Below, piece by piece: positions 18,252 through 26,535 of a DNA stretch of 64,000 bases. Numbering within the stretch: position 1 is the stretch's first letter; the number at the start of each line of letters is the position of its first letter. The stretch lies in contig CAVPXC010000003.1 in assembly GCA_963709505.1 (NCBI GenBank), positions 62,001 to 126,000 on the forward strand, read 5' to 3'. This stretch comes from CAVPXC01 sp963709505 (GTDB lineage Bacteria; Chloroflexota; Anaerolineae; JAAEKA01). The notes beneath the pieces are model-generated. The model saw only the letters and a program-made list of their open reading frames with translations, was not told the origin of the DNA and did not search any database. Position numbers and translations under genes: made by a program.

Positions 18252-19991
18252 CTACCCCCGCAAGGCCGCGCTGGTGAGCTGGACTATACCAGCCAGCGAT
18301 GGCTGTGACAGGTAACCTGCCAATTTTCGCCCGAAAGCAGCAGCATTCGGGGACGAGAGACCTCCTGCCTGTGGCTCGCCGAACGGTGCCTTGAGTACGG
18401 CCTTCTGCGGCCGGCGCAGGTGGTAGAAGTTGTTGACCTTGCCGGCGCCCGACTGGATATCCCACGGTTCATGCCCCGGGTAGGCGCCCCAAGGCATCAA
18501 CGTGAGCACGTAGGTCAGGGCGGGGTAGGCGTTGACGGTGATGGTGCCGAAGCGCAGCCGGGCGATGGCGTCTTCCAAGGCGGCGGTGGTGGCCGGGTCC
18601 TTCAGAGAGCTTGGGTGCACCAGGATTGTGGCCGTGAGCGTGCCCCAGAGCACGGCGTTGGCGAAATCCACGGCTTGGCGGAGAAAGCCGGCCGCGCTGC
18701 CGGCGGCCAGCGCAGTCTCCGCGTACATGCTGCAAAAGGATTCACTGCGAAAGGCCGGATCGTCCGTCTGTCGCGGATCGAGATCGCAGGCGATGGTCCA
18801 GGGCAGCTCGCCAGGCCCGGCCTGGCCAAAGCGCCGCGCCTCGGGATGTACGGCGAGAAATGCGGCATGGCGCGCTGCGGCGCCAGGGTAGTAAGCCGGC
18901 CGCGTCCCCGCCTGCTGCAAGGTTTTACCCACCGCTTCGATCAATGCATCCCGCTGCGGCCAATCTTCCTGTTGGATGATCACGCGCGGGGTCAGGCAGT
19001 TGAAGCTGGCGTTGGAGTACAGGAAACTGGCGAGTTGGCCGGCCTTCTGGTTGACCTCCCGGTCGCTCCACGGCCCAGGGACGACGATTACAGGGTTGAC
19101 CCCGCCTAGCTCGGCAGTGACGGGTTTGTCCAGCAGCGGCTGGCGCGCTGCCTTCCTGGCAGCCCCTGCCGCGCCTATGCCGAAGACGATCGCATCATAC
19201 GTTTTGTCCGAGCCGGTGAGGTGGACGGCATCGACTTGGGGGTGATGGCACAGGTACGCGCCGGTGGCCGCGCCGCCGTAGGCGATCCGCAGGAAGCCCG
19301 GGCGGATCAACGCCGCAAAGGCCTCCTCGTAGAGCGGTCCCAGGTAGGCGTTGACCGGGTTCATCTTGAGCAGGACGACGTGGCCCTCTCCGAACAGCTT
19401 GGACAGCACGTCGGACACTGGCAGCATGGACGCGTTGCCCGCGCCCAGGACCAGCACGACCTGGGCGCTGTGCCCGGCGGCCAGCCAGGGCGGTGTCTCG
19501 ACGGCCTCGTCTAGCTCGACACCCGGCTCCAGCCAGGTCTCCCCGTGCATGCCCATGAACAGCATGCTTTCCTGGCGCGCTTTGGGGAACAGGGATGCCA
19601 CCACCTGGTCATGGGCGTTCATGGCCGCAGGGCGCGGCAAGCGCGGCCGGCCGTGGCGATCCAGGTTCTGAAGCACTTGGCGATGCAGCCGCACCATGTG
19701 GCCGGCGCCGGCGAACATCGCCCATTCCTCGCTCTCGGCAAAGCCGCCGGGCGGCATGCCCTTGGCCTCCAGGCTGGCCGCCACCCACCGCTCGGCGACC
19801 CGTTGCAGGCCGGCCTGGACCTCGTCGAGAATCCGGATCCGCTCGGAGATGGGTAGCCCGGCCCAGCTCGCTCTGGCCGCGGCGAGATCGGCAACGATGC
19901 GGTCGAGCACGCTCTGTTCGGCCGGCTCGACGGGTGAACCGGCCGCGGCGAACAAGGGAGATCCCGAGGTGATAGGGGGTTCGTAGCTCAT
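18252..19991 (-). CDS. Aldehyde dehydrogenase family protein, long form
   Basis: 579 residues, longer than the usual 480-500. Active-site residues are recognisable: glutamate in VTAELGGVNP and nucleophile cysteine in NASFNCLTPRV. The nucleotide-binding part contains VLVLGAGNASMLP and HLTGSDKTYDAI. It resembles the group of long ALDH-like proteins rather than classical betaine or succinate-semialdehyde enzymes; substrate unknown. Monocistronic in appearance, between the TA-like gene and a DUF2442 gene. Confidence 0.85.
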   Translation of the reverse strand: MSYEPPITSGSPLFAAAGSPVEPAEQSVLDRIVADLAAARASWAGLPISERIRILDEVQAGLQRVAERWVAASLEAKGMPPGGFAESEEWAMFAGAGHMVRLHRQVLQNLDRHGRPRLPRPAAMNAHDQVVASLFPKARQESMLFMGMHGETWLEPGVELDEAVETPPWLAAGHSAQVVLVLGAGNASMLPVSDVLSKLFGEGHVVLLKMNPVNAYLGPLYEEAFAALIRPGFLRIAYGGAATGAYLCHHPQVDAVHLTGSDKTYDAIVFGIGAAGAARKAARQPLLDKPVTAELGGVNPVIVVPGPWSDREVNQKAGQLASFLYSNASFNCLTPRVIIQQEDWPQRDALIEAVGKTLQQAGTRPAYYPGAAARHAAFLAVHPEARRFGQAGPGELPWTIACDLDPRQTDDPAFRSESFCSMYAETALAAGSAAGFLRQAVDFANAVLWGTLTATILVHPSSLKDPATTAALEDAIARLRFGTITVNAYPALTYVLTLMPWGAYPGHEPWDIQSGAGKVNNFYHLRRPQKAVLKAPFGEPQAGGLSSPNAAAFGRKLAGYLSQPSLAGIVQLTSAALRG

Positions 19992-20027
19992 GGGGTCAAA
20001 GTCCTAGCCGGTTGATTGGCGCGCTGT

Positions 20028-20333
20028 TCAAGCAGGGAGGCGGCGTAGCTCGTAGAGTCGATCTGCTCCGAGGTCGATCTCGTCGCTCCAGACCAGGCTG
20101 TGGCCCCATTCGCCTACCTCAACGCGGGCAAAGAAGGCCGGATCACGCAGCGGAGCCAGGGCCTTCAGGTTTTTGATCGGCTCAGATAGATCGACGTCGA
20201 AGCGCTCGCCGGTGCTCCAGGTAATGTGCAACGATGCGGCGCCAACTACTTCCACAGCCCCTACGACGACGGCTGTTTCCGTTATGTCTATCACGTTAGA
20301 ATCGGCAATTCGTGGTCTTGACAATGGGGCCAA
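20028..20333 (-). CDS. DUF2442 protein
   Basis: About 100 residues. ITWSTGERFDVDLSEPI, the segment LRDPAFFARVEVGEWGHSL, and WSDEIDLGADRLYEL match DUF2442, small proteins often encoded beside DUF4160 or other TA-like partners. Start uncertain: the residues before VIDITETA could be non-coding. Function unknown. Confidence 0.75.
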   Translation of the reverse strand: MAPLSRPRIADSNVIDITETAVVVGAVEVVGAASLHITWSTGERFDVDLSEPIKNLKALAPLRDPAFFARVEVGEWGHSLVWSDEIDLGADRLYELRRLPA

Positions 20334-20586
20334 CTATACCTCGCCAAAGCCACGGCCGGCCAATACGTGGGAAGGGTCTGAAAACTAACTTGTTCGCGCT
20401 TGTTACCCAAACTGTCACCGTGGGCATCTTCATTACGGCTCTGTCCCCTCGTTGAGGATGGCCAGATAGCGCCACGTGCACCAGAGCATTGCGGGACAAT
20501 GATATGCCGATGATATTGGCATATCGCCTTAATACACCGACAAAACACGGTTCTTGTCGGTGTATTTTTGCAGTGGTATTCAGCCC
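20334..20586. other. Intergenic region with two inverted repeats
   Basis: No gene seen. GATATGCC/GGCATATC forms a short hairpin at about 20500-20525. Next, AATACACCGACAA/TTGTCGGTGTATT (20531-20543 and 20554-20566) forms a perfect 13-bp stem followed on the plus strand by TTT, so it resembles an intrinsic terminator read rightward. On the minus strand it lies just after the fic stop and could end that transcript too. Confidence 0.55.
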
Positions 20587-21669
20587 TCATGCGATCAATA
20601 CCTCCAAAAGCGCTGGATGCCGGTACAGCATCTCTCGCCCGCGCTTTTCCGCTTGCAGGACGCCGATTTGCTCCAACTCCCGCAAGTAATTCGAGGCCGT
20701 GTCTCTCTTCGCAAGGCCCGCATCGATCACGCTTTGGATTCGCACGTAGGGCTGAGTAAAGATCAGTTCCATCAGTTCCTTAGAGTAGACACGGCGGGGC
20801 AGATCTTGCCGGCAACGTGTTGTTGTTACCTCGAACAACTCGCGGATCGCCAGGATGCGTTCGGTCGTCCACCGGGACGTTTCCTCCACGGCCATCAGCA
20901 TGAACAGCAGCCACCCCTCCCAGTCCCCCCGCTCCGTGACGGCCCTCAGCCGCCGATAGTACTCCGCCTTGTTCTGGATGATGTGGCGACTGAGATAGAG
21001 CACGGGAATCTCCAACAGCCCTGTCTGCACCAGGTACAACAGGTTGAGGATGCGCCCGGTGCGGCCGTTACCGTCCACAAACGGGTGGATGGCCTCGAAC
21101 TGGTAGTGGGCGACTGCCATCTTGATCAACGGATCGAAACCGCCCGGCTCCTGCAAGAACGTCTCCAGGTTGCGCAACAGCGTCACGATCACCGCTCGGC
21201 CGCGCGGCGGCGTGTAGACGACCGCGCGCGCGGCCACATCCTCGATCAGGACCGGCTCCTGATCGCGCAAAGCAACCGCGCCGTCGCGCAATACGCTGCA
21301 CAGCTCGATCATCAGGTCGATGCTGATTTTGCGCCTTGGAAGGGCGTAATACCCGTGCCGCAGCGCCGTCCGGTAGCGCAGCACTTCTTGGGTCGCTGCA
21401 TCCACGCGGCCAGGATCTTCGACTGCGGCGCGGAACAGCGCATCCTGCGTGGTGACGATGTTCTCGATCTCCGAACTCAGCCTCGCCTCTTGCAGGGGAA
21501 TCGAGTTGATGAGGATCGTCTGGTTTGGGATGAGATTGCCGGCGCCCTTCAACTCGGCCAACGCCCGGCTGGCCGAAATGCAGCGCCGTAAAACGCGCGT
21601 GGTCTCGATGGTCGTCGTCGTCGGCAGCTCAGGGAGATCGTTGTACGGTTCATTGCTCCGATAGGCCAT
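20587..21669 (-). CDS. Fic-family protein (AMP transferase type)
   Basis: 360 residues. The Fic motif HPFVDGNGRTGR occupies residues 195-206 and is intact, so AMPylation or related nucleotide transfer is chemically possible. The inhibitory motif is present before it: SSEIEN at residues 65-70 fits [ST]xxxE[NG], making this a class II Fic protein that restrains itself. The C-terminus is a winged helix (VIDAGLAKRDTASNYLRELE). No separate antitoxin is needed in class II. Target unknown. Confidence 0.93.
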   Translation of the reverse strand: MAYRSNEPYNDLPELPTTTTIETTRVLRRCISASRALAELKGAGNLIPNQTILINSIPLQEARLSSEIENIVTTQDALFRAAVEDPGRVDAATQEVLRYRTALRHGYYALPRRKISIDLMIELCSVLRDGAVALRDQEPVLIEDVAARAVVYTPPRGRAVIVTLLRNLETFLQEPGGFDPLIKMAVAHYQFEAIHPFVDGNGRTGRILNLLYLVQTGLLEIPVLYLSRHIIQNKAEYYRRLRAVTERGDWEGWLLFMLMAVEETSRWTTERILAIRELFEVTTTRCRQDLPRRVYSKELMELIFTQPYVRIQSVIDAGLAKRDTASNYLRELEQIGVLQAEKRGREMLYRHPALLEVLIA

Positions 21670-21776
21670 ACCCCAACTCCTTCAGATTGGCGGCGTCCCG
21701 CCCCCGGCTTGGACACGAACCCGCGAGCGTTCGATCAAATCGACAAACTGGGGATGACCGCCTAATGCGCTTTTGC

Positions 21777-22025
21777 TCAGGCCAGAACGGCCTCAGATTC
21801 TTCCATCCACGCAGGCTTGAGGTCGTAGTAGAGAACATCCGGATCAATATCAGCGCCATTATCCCATGCGATCGTGCCACCTTCGATCTTCATGGCTCGA
21901 AACTGAGCAGGATTGCTCCGCACCGGCTCGAAGATGGGGCCATGCAGATAGATCTCTAGATCGATTTCTCGGCGCGTGCCATTGTCGAAAGCGACCAGTA
22001 CCTTGAATTCTTGTAGAGGTTCCAC
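21777..22025 (-). CDS. DUF2442 protein, downstream partner of an antitoxin-like gene
   Basis: 82 residues. FDNGTRREIDLEIYLHGPIF, then EGGTIAWDNGADIDPDVLY is the full DUF2442 pattern (W.NGaDi.Pd.LY). It starts 44 bases after a small antitoxin-like gene on the same strand. Confidence 0.82.
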   Translation of the reverse strand: MEPLQEFKVLVAFDNGTRREIDLEIYLHGPIFEPVRSNPAQFRAMKIEGGTIAWDNGADIDPDVLYYDLKPAWMEESEAVLA

Positions 22026-22069
22026 GGCACGAACGCGTACGTGGGGCCCAAGTTATTCATTGCTTGAAT

Positions 22070-22297
22070 TCATTGCGAAGTCAGATGCACACTGCTCTTG
22101 GCAAGCTCCAGCAGGCCGCGCAAAGCTTGATTGACGGCTCGAGCATTCGGAAAAGCCTCGACAACGTCCGGATCGAGCACCGCGACATTCGACAATTCCT
22201 TCATCCGCGCTGCATATTTACCACGCACCATGGGTCCGAAGTCCTCACGGTGATATTCCGGGCCTAGTTCGTCGGGTTTGGTATCAACCTTCTTCAT
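22070..22297 (-). CDS. Small antitoxin-like protein paired with DUF2442
   Basis: 75 residues. MKKVDTKPDELGPEYHRED begins the protein; the C-terminal LDPDVVEAFPNARAVNQALR with LLELAKS is the common ending of short CopG-like antitoxins whose partners are BrnT or DUF2442/DUF4160 proteins. The ATG is chosen over upstream codons because AAAGGAAA lies before it. Role in a TA pair is inferred from size and position. Confidence 0.7.
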   Translation of the reverse strand: MKKVDTKPDELGPEYHREDFGPMVRGKYAARMKELSNVAVLDPDVVEAFPNARAVNQALRGLLELAKSSVHLTSQ

Positions 22298-22564
22298 AGA
22301 GTTTCCTTTCAGACCGCGTCGCCGGCCTGGCACTAACGACTCGAAATATCCAGGGTCATTGTACATCAAGCCAGCACCCCTGCCAAACAAGCAGAACTTG
22401 CCCAGTCATTGCGCTGCAGTTCAGAGCGCAACGACGGTAACATGCTTCACGTCGTGCCGTGAGCCGCTACCCTGCCAGTCCATACGCTATGGCTACAGCC
22501 GCCAACAGGGATTTATCCACTCCCTGACTTGCCACCCGTCCCGCCATCCGTATAATCGACTACC
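22298..22564 (+). promoter_or_regulatory. Intergenic region with near-leaderless moeA promoter
   Basis: Holds no gene that I can see. At its right end TTGCCA (22529-22534) and TATAAT (22551-22556) with a 16-base spacer face moeA; the -10 ends eight bases before the ATG, so the predicted leader is one or two bases. Confidence 0.65.
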
Positions 22565-23833
22565 ATGCGAGAGTCACCCTATCCCATGATTGCCGTCGAA
22601 GACGCGATTGCAATCATTTTGGACAGAACGGCGCCGTTGCCGGCTGCAACTGTCCCGCTGGCAGACGCGTTGGGCCTTGTGCTGGCGAATGACGTGCACG
22701 CCGGCGCGCCGCAGCCGCCGTTTCCGGCCGCCGTGGTCGACGGTTTCGCCCTGCGCGCGGCTGACGGCGACCTGCCCAGGCGCTTGGTCGGCGAACAGAC
22801 CGCGGGCTACGTTGCGGATCTGGAAGTGCAGCCAGGCACAGCTGTGCGCATCACCACGGGCACGCCAATTCCGGCCGGTGCAGACGCCGTAGTCAAGGTG
22901 GAGCAGGCCGACGAGGTCGACGAGTGGGTGACACCCCATCCCGGCCAACTCCTGCGTCCCGGCCTGGGCATCCGGCCAGTGGGGTCCGACGTGCAGACGG
23001 GCGAGCGCGTGCTGGCCGCCGGTCAGGTGTTCGGGCCCGCTGAGCTGGGCATGCTGGCCTCGCTGGGTTTTCCCCATGTACTGGTGCATCGCCGGCCGGT
23101 GGTCGGCGTCTTCTCCACCGGCGACGAGCTGGTCGATCCAGGTAACTCACTGGCGCTTGGCCAGATCTACGATAGCAATCGCCCGACTTTGCTGGCCGCT
23201 GTTGCCCAGGCCGGCGGGACACCGCTCGACCTTGGCATCGCGCGCGACCGGCCCGGTGAGCTGGAACGAGCCGTTACGCGCGGCCTGGCCGAAGCCGACG
23301 TGTTGGTGACTTCTGGTGGGGTCAGTATGGGTGAGCTGGACTTGCTCAAGCCGCTGCTCGAGCGCTGGGGGCAGGTGCTTTTCGGCCGGGTGCTGATGAA
23401 GCCGGGCAAACCCTTGACCTTTGCCACGCTACCGGCGCGCGACGCTGCGGGTGCGGTGGCTGTGGACAAGCCGCCGCGGCCCGTGTTCGCCCTGCCGGGC
23501 AACCCCGTGTCGTCGCTGGTGACGTTTCAGCTGTTCGTGCGCCCGGCGATCCGACAGCTGTTAGGCTATCGCCAGACCGGACTGCCGCAGATCATGGCCC
23601 GGCTTGGCCACGAGTTTCGGCTGGATCCGGAGCGGCCAGAATATCACCGGGTCACCTTGCGCCGAGACGGTGACGGCTTCGTCGCTGTTTCCACCGGCAG
23701 CCAAGCTTCTAGTCGCTTGCTGTCGGCGACCGGTGCCAACGGGCTGTTGGTGCTGGAGCAAGCCCCCGGCGTACTGCCCTCTGGTAGCGAGCGGCCCGTG
23801 CTGCTATTGGATGAGCTGTGGCTTGCCGATTAA
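22565..23833 (+). CDS. moeA: Molybdopterin molybdenumtransferase
   Basis: Inserts molybdate into adenylylated molybdopterin to complete the cofactor. 422 residues. Family landmarks: AVVDGFALRAADG, TGTPIPAGADAVVKVEQ, FSTGDELVDPG, TSGGVSMGE, KPGKPLTF and ALPGNPVSS. The C-terminal domain IV is present. A second ATG seven codons in is possible, but the promoter position favours the first. Followed by moaC and moaDE on the same strand after a hairpin. Confidence 0.95.
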   Translation: MRESPYPMIAVEDAIAIILDRTAPLPAATVPLADALGLVLANDVHAGAPQPPFPAAVVDGFALRAADGDLPRRLVGEQTAGYVADLEVQPGTAVRITTGTPIPAGADAVVKVEQADEVDEWVTPHPGQLLRPGLGIRPVGSDVQTGERVLAAGQVFGPAELGMLASLGFPHVLVHRRPVVGVFSTGDELVDPGNSLALGQIYDSNRPTLLAAVAQAGGTPLDLGIARDRPGELERAVTRGLAEADVLVTSGGVSMGELDLLKPLLERWGQVLFGRVLMKPGKPLTFATLPARDAAGAVAVDKPPRPVFALPGNPVSSLVTFQLFVRPAIRQLLGYRQTGLPQIMARLGHEFRLDPERPEYHRVTLRRDGDGFVAVSTGSQASSRLLSATGANGLLVLEQAPGVLPSGSERPVLLLDELWLAD

Positions 23834-23859
23834 CGCAAGGTGAAACTCACCGTTGAAAT

Positions 23860-23938
23860 CCTCCGGCATTCGTTGTTCGCCATTCGTTGTGATGTTCGCC
23901 GAATATCACAACGAATGGCGAACAACGAATGCCGGAGG
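23860..23938. repeat. Perfect 34-bp hairpin, CATTCGTTGTTCGC word class
   Basis: Arms 23860-23893 and 23905-23938 are exact complements around an 11-base loop. Each arm is itself made of the repeated words CATTCGTTGT and TCGCCATTCG. Lies between moeA and moaC and is long enough to act as a processing site or terminator. Confidence 0.92.
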
Positions 23939-23989
23939 CCTGAGGATGGCCATCAAGCTGCCGATTTGGAATAAAGGTGCAGTAGGCGC

Positions 23990-24472
23990 ATGGAACTAAC
24001 ACATCTGGACGAGACAGGCTCGGCCCGCATGGTGGACGTAGGTGCGAAAGCGGATACCGAGCGCGTCGCCGTGGCGCGCGGCGAGGTGCGCATGGCGTCG
24101 TCGACCTTGGCGGCGATCCAGGCCGGTGATTTACCCAAGGGCGACGTGCTGGGCACGGCGCGCATAGCGGGTATTATGGCAGCTAAACGGACACCCGATC
24201 TCATACCGCTATGTCATCCATTGTTGTTGAGCCAGGTGGCGGTTGAGCTGACGCCGGATGAGGCAGGCAGTCGTGTCGTCATTACGGCCACCGTGCGCTG
24301 TCGCGGCCAAACCGGCGTCGAGATGGAGGCGCTGACTGCGGTGGCTGCTGCTGCGCTGACAGTATATGACATGGCCAAGGCATTGGAAAAAGGCATGGTC
24401 ATCGGCGACATCCGGCTCGTCGAGAAGCGCGGCGGCAAGAGCGGCGATTGGCGTAGTGGGAAAGATGACTGA
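23990..24472 (+). CDS. moaC: Cyclic pyranopterin monophosphate synthase
   Basis: Second step of molybdenum cofactor synthesis, forming cPMP with MoaA. 160 residues. MVDVGAKADTERVAVARG, KRTPDLIPLCHPL and GVEMEALTAVAAAALTVYDM are the family blocks; the catalytic His and Lys lie in these. The last 15 residues (KRGGKSGDWRSGKDD) depart from the family and derive from repeat-like words at the end of the gene. The ATG of the following gene region overlaps the stop (a possible ATG at 24465). Confidence 0.94.
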   Translation: MELTHLDETGSARMVDVGAKADTERVAVARGEVRMASSTLAAIQAGDLPKGDVLGTARIAGIMAAKRTPDLIPLCHPLLLSQVAVELTPDEAGSRVVITATVRCRGQTGVEMEALTAVAAAALTVYDMAKALEKGMVIGDIRLVEKRGGKSGDWRSGKDD

Positions 24473-24482
24473 GGAATGCGGA

Positions 24483-25190
24483 ATGATGAATGAAGAGGCA
24501 ATGGCACCTGAGATCGTGGTACATGTGAAACTGTTTGCCTCGCTGCGACAAGCGGTGGGGGTGGGGACGATGAGTTGCAGCCTACCGGTTGGCGCGACAG
24601 TGGCTGACCTGGTGCAGCAGCTGGTGATTGAGTACCCGCAGCTGCCGGCGGCGGCCGGCGCGATCTACGCCGCTATCAACCGGTCCTATGCTGGCGACGG
24701 CACCGTACTGAGCGCTGGCGACGAGGTGGCGTTTTTCCCGCCGGTGAGCGGCGGTCAGGCGGCGGCCAAGAAGCTGTTTGAGATCACCACGGCGCCGCTG
24801 TCGTTGGACGAGGTTGCCAGCCGGGTGGCCGGGCCGGCGCGCGGTGCGATCACTGTGTTTGCCGGTGTCGTGCGCGGTGAAACAGGCGCGCTGATCACCG
24901 ACTACCTGGAGTACGAGGCGTATGCCGAGATGGCCGAGCCGATGCTGGCACAGCTCGGTGCGGAGGTGCAAGAGCGCTGGCCGCAGGTCGAGGCCATCGC
25001 GATCGTTCATCGCATCGGCCGGCTGGAGATCGGCGAGCCCAGCGTGATCATCGCCGTGGCTGCCGGGCATCGCAAAGGGGTCTTTGACGCGTGCAGCTAT
25101 GCCATCGAAAGGCTGAAGGCCGTCGTGCCGATCTGGAAAAAGGAGGTCGGAAGCGACGGCAGCTGGTGGGTTGAAGGGCCGCGAAATTGA
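24483..25190 (+). CDS. MoaD-MoaE fusion, molybdopterin synthase
   Basis: Both subunits of molybdopterin synthase in one chain of about 235 residues. The MoaD ubiquitin-like part (VVHVKLFASLRQAVGVGTM ... FFPPVSGG) ends with the Gly-Gly that becomes thiocarboxylated in the separate protein; here it is internal, followed by AAAKKLFEITTAPLSLDE and the MoaE domain (GAITVFAGVVRG, YEAYAEMAEPML, HRIGRLEIGEPSV, HRKGVFDACSYAIERLKA, PIWKKE). An internal Gly-Gly implies that the chain must be cleaved to work in the usual way. Start chosen for GAGG eight bases upstream; 24465 and 24501 are alternatives. Confidence 0.9.
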   Translation: MMNEEAMAPEIVVHVKLFASLRQAVGVGTMSCSLPVGATVADLVQQLVIEYPQLPAAAGAIYAAINRSYAGDGTVLSAGDEVAFFPPVSGGQAAAKKLFEITTAPLSLDEVASRVAGPARGAITVFAGVVRGETGALITDYLEYEAYAEMAEPMLAQLGAEVQERWPQVEAIAIVHRIGRLEIGEPSVIIAVAAGHRKGVFDACSYAIERLKAVVPIWKKEVGSDGSWWVEGPRN

Positions 25191-25215
25191 CAAGCTCTAG
25201 CCTGCATGCTATAAT
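25187..25215 (+). promoter_or_regulatory. Consensus promoter for rnpB
   Basis: TTGACA (25187-25192), 17-base spacer, TATAAT (25210-25215): a perfect sigma-70-type promoter. The -35 overlaps the stop codon of the moaDE gene. Transcription would begin near 25222, about 30 bases before the RNase P RNA. Confidence 0.85.
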
Positions 25216-25253
25216 TCCATTCGTTGCAGACGGTACGATTAACAAATCAATGA

Positions 25254-25715
25254 GGTCAGGCAAGCTGGCGATCCGTCGCTGGCTGTCCGGGTAACCGGCA
25301 GCTAGAGGAACTTCCCGACTCCCGCTTCGTGCTGCGAAGCACGGGGAAGGTTGCCTCACGAAACAGCAAGTGAGGGCGCCCAGGTTTTCTGGGTGACTAC
25401 AACCGCAACAGAAAGCACACCCGGCGTCACCGTCCGCAAGGATGGAGGCGTCAGGGCTGAAACGGTGGCCTTGCGCAAGCAAGGGGGCCTTCGGGTCCGG
25501 TAAGAGCCCACCAGCGGTGGCAGCAATGTCGCCGGCTAGGCGAGCGTGCAACTGGGAGCAAGGCGAGTGGGCTGGGCGGCGCAAGTCGTTCGGTCTCGTC
25601 GCAGCGGCGACGGCGATGCCAGGTCACACCTGGCGAGCCAGGAGTTGCCTCAGGTGTAAATCTGAGAGACAGATGACGGTTTGAACAGAATCGGGAGTAT
25701 GACCCAGCTTGACAT
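25254..25715 (+). ncRNA. rnpB: RNase P RNA, A-type
   Basis: Catalytic RNA that trims the 5' ends of tRNA precursors. P1 is formed by GCAAGCTGG at the 5' end and CCAGCTTG at the 3' end. Conserved blocks follow in order: GAGGAACTTCC (J3/4 side), ACAGAAAGCA, GGTAAGAGCCCACC, GGGAGCAAGGCGAG and the 3' AGATGACGG with ACAGAATCGG. About 460 bases, somewhat long for the class. It is followed 16 bases later by a tRNA gene, so RNase P RNA and tRNAs may be co-transcribed. Ends are approximate. Confidence 0.9.
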
Positions 25716-25731
25716 AGTGCCGTCCACTGTT

Positions 25732-25814
25732 GCCGACGTGGCGGAATTGGCAGACGCTGCAGACTTAGGATCTGCTGCCCCATGGGCGTGGAGGTTCGAG
25801 TCCTCTCGTCGGCA
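25732..25814 (+). tRNA. tRNA-Leu (anticodon TAG)
   Basis: Acceptor GCCGACG/CGTCGGC, anticodon stem GCAGA/TCTGC with loop CTTAGGA, and a long variable arm as expected for leucine. T-loop GTTCGAGTC. CCA is not fully encoded. Confidence 0.95.
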
Positions 25815-25835
25815 CCTCTGCCCGATCGGATGCAT

Positions 25836-25908
<73 letters not shown>

Positions 25909-25909
25909 C

Positions 25910-25938
25910 TTGCAAAATGCGTGCGGTGACGGTATAAT
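25910..25938 (+). promoter_or_regulatory. Promoter before tRNA-Gly
   Basis: TTGCAA (25910-25915) and TATAAT (25933-25938) with a 17-base spacer, 26 bases before the tRNA. It gives the Gly-Phe-Gln-His tRNA group its own start. Confidence 0.7.
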
Positions 25939-25964
25939 CTGACCTTGAGCGGTGGTTTCATCGT

Positions 25965-26039
<75 letters not shown>

Positions 26040-26058
26040 CTAGCGTATAGCGGTTGAC

Positions 26059-26101
26059 CTATGGCGTATGGCACCGATCACTACGGTGGCATACGCCATA
26101 G
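26059..26101. repeat. Hairpin of GGCGTATGGC words between tRNA genes
   Basis: Arms CTATGGCGTATGGCACC (26059-26075) and GGTGGCATACGCCATAG (26085-26101) pair with one mismatch. Preceded by AGCGTATAGCGG, the same word type. Belongs to the wordy hairpin family of this genome. Confidence 0.8.
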
Positions 26102-26130
26102 ACTATGTAGGGCTCGTCATGCGCTGTCTT

Positions 26131-26206
26131 GCCGAGGTAGCTCAGTTGGTAGAGCACGCGACTGAAAATTGCGGTGTCCCCAGTTCAAGTCTGGGCCTCG
26201 GCACCA
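26131..26206 (+). tRNA. tRNA-Phe (anticodon GAA)
   Basis: Acceptor GCCGAGG/CCTCGGC, D-arm GCTC/GAGC, anticodon stem CGCGA/TTGCG with loop CTGAAAA, T-stem CCCAG/CTGGG. CCA encoded. Confidence 0.95.
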
Positions 26207-26241
26207 TAGCTTCCTTCCCCGGACTGCGTCTGGGGCAACAT

Positions 26242-26312
26242 TCGGGGATCGTCTAACGGCAGGACGGAGGACTTTGAATCCTCTAGTCGTGGTTCGAATC
26301 CACGTCCCCGAG
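26242..26312 (+). tRNA. tRNA-Gln (anticodon TTG)
   Basis: Acceptor TCGGGGA/TCCCCGA with T1-A72 and discriminator G, as in bacterial glutamine tRNAs. Anticodon stem GAGGA/TCCTC with loop CTTTGAA, T-loop GTTCGAATC. Confidence 0.93.
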
Positions 26313-26363
26313 CTGATTTGATTTTGAGGCGACCGGCTTAACAGGGTAGGTTTGAATAGGTAT

Positions 26364-26437
26364 GGTGACCATAGCTCAATTGGCAGAGCACCTGGTTGTG
26401 GCCCAGGAGGTTGTGGGTTCGAGCCCCGTTGGTCACC
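26364..26437 (+). tRNA. tRNA-His (anticodon GTG)
   Basis: The histidine-specific extra 5' G (26364) faces discriminator C. Acceptor GTGACCA/TGGTCAC, anticodon stem CCTGG/CCAGG with loop TTGTGGC, T-loop GTTCGAGCC. Confidence 0.95.
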
Positions 26438-26453
26438 CCTGCACTGATCTTTT

Positions 26454-26490
26454 GCGCCCAGACTAAGCCGAGTCTGGGCGCTTTGCTTTT
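26454..26490 (+). terminator. Rho-independent terminator after the tRNA group
   Basis: GCGCCCAGACT and AGTCTGGGCGC form a perfect 11-bp stem around a 6-base loop, followed by TTTGCTTTT. Placed 16 bases after tRNA-His. Confidence 0.9.
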
Positions 26491-26535
26491 GCCGTGGGAG
26501 TTGTGAGACGGCATGAGTTGGAGGCAAGGACCGCT

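Noticed and set aside
18252..19991. Long open frames on the strand opposite the aldehyde dehydrogenase and other GC-rich genes
   Set aside because: They are codon-composition shadows of the real genes in high-GC DNA, without homology-like features.
13100..22300. Prophage or integrative element covering the TA-like cluster
   Set aside because: No integrase, terminase, capsid or att-like direct repeats at borders.
25254..25715. Coding gene in the rnpB interval (several open frames)
   Set aside because: Conserved RNase P blocks and P1 pairing explain the interval; the frames lack domains and ribosome sites.
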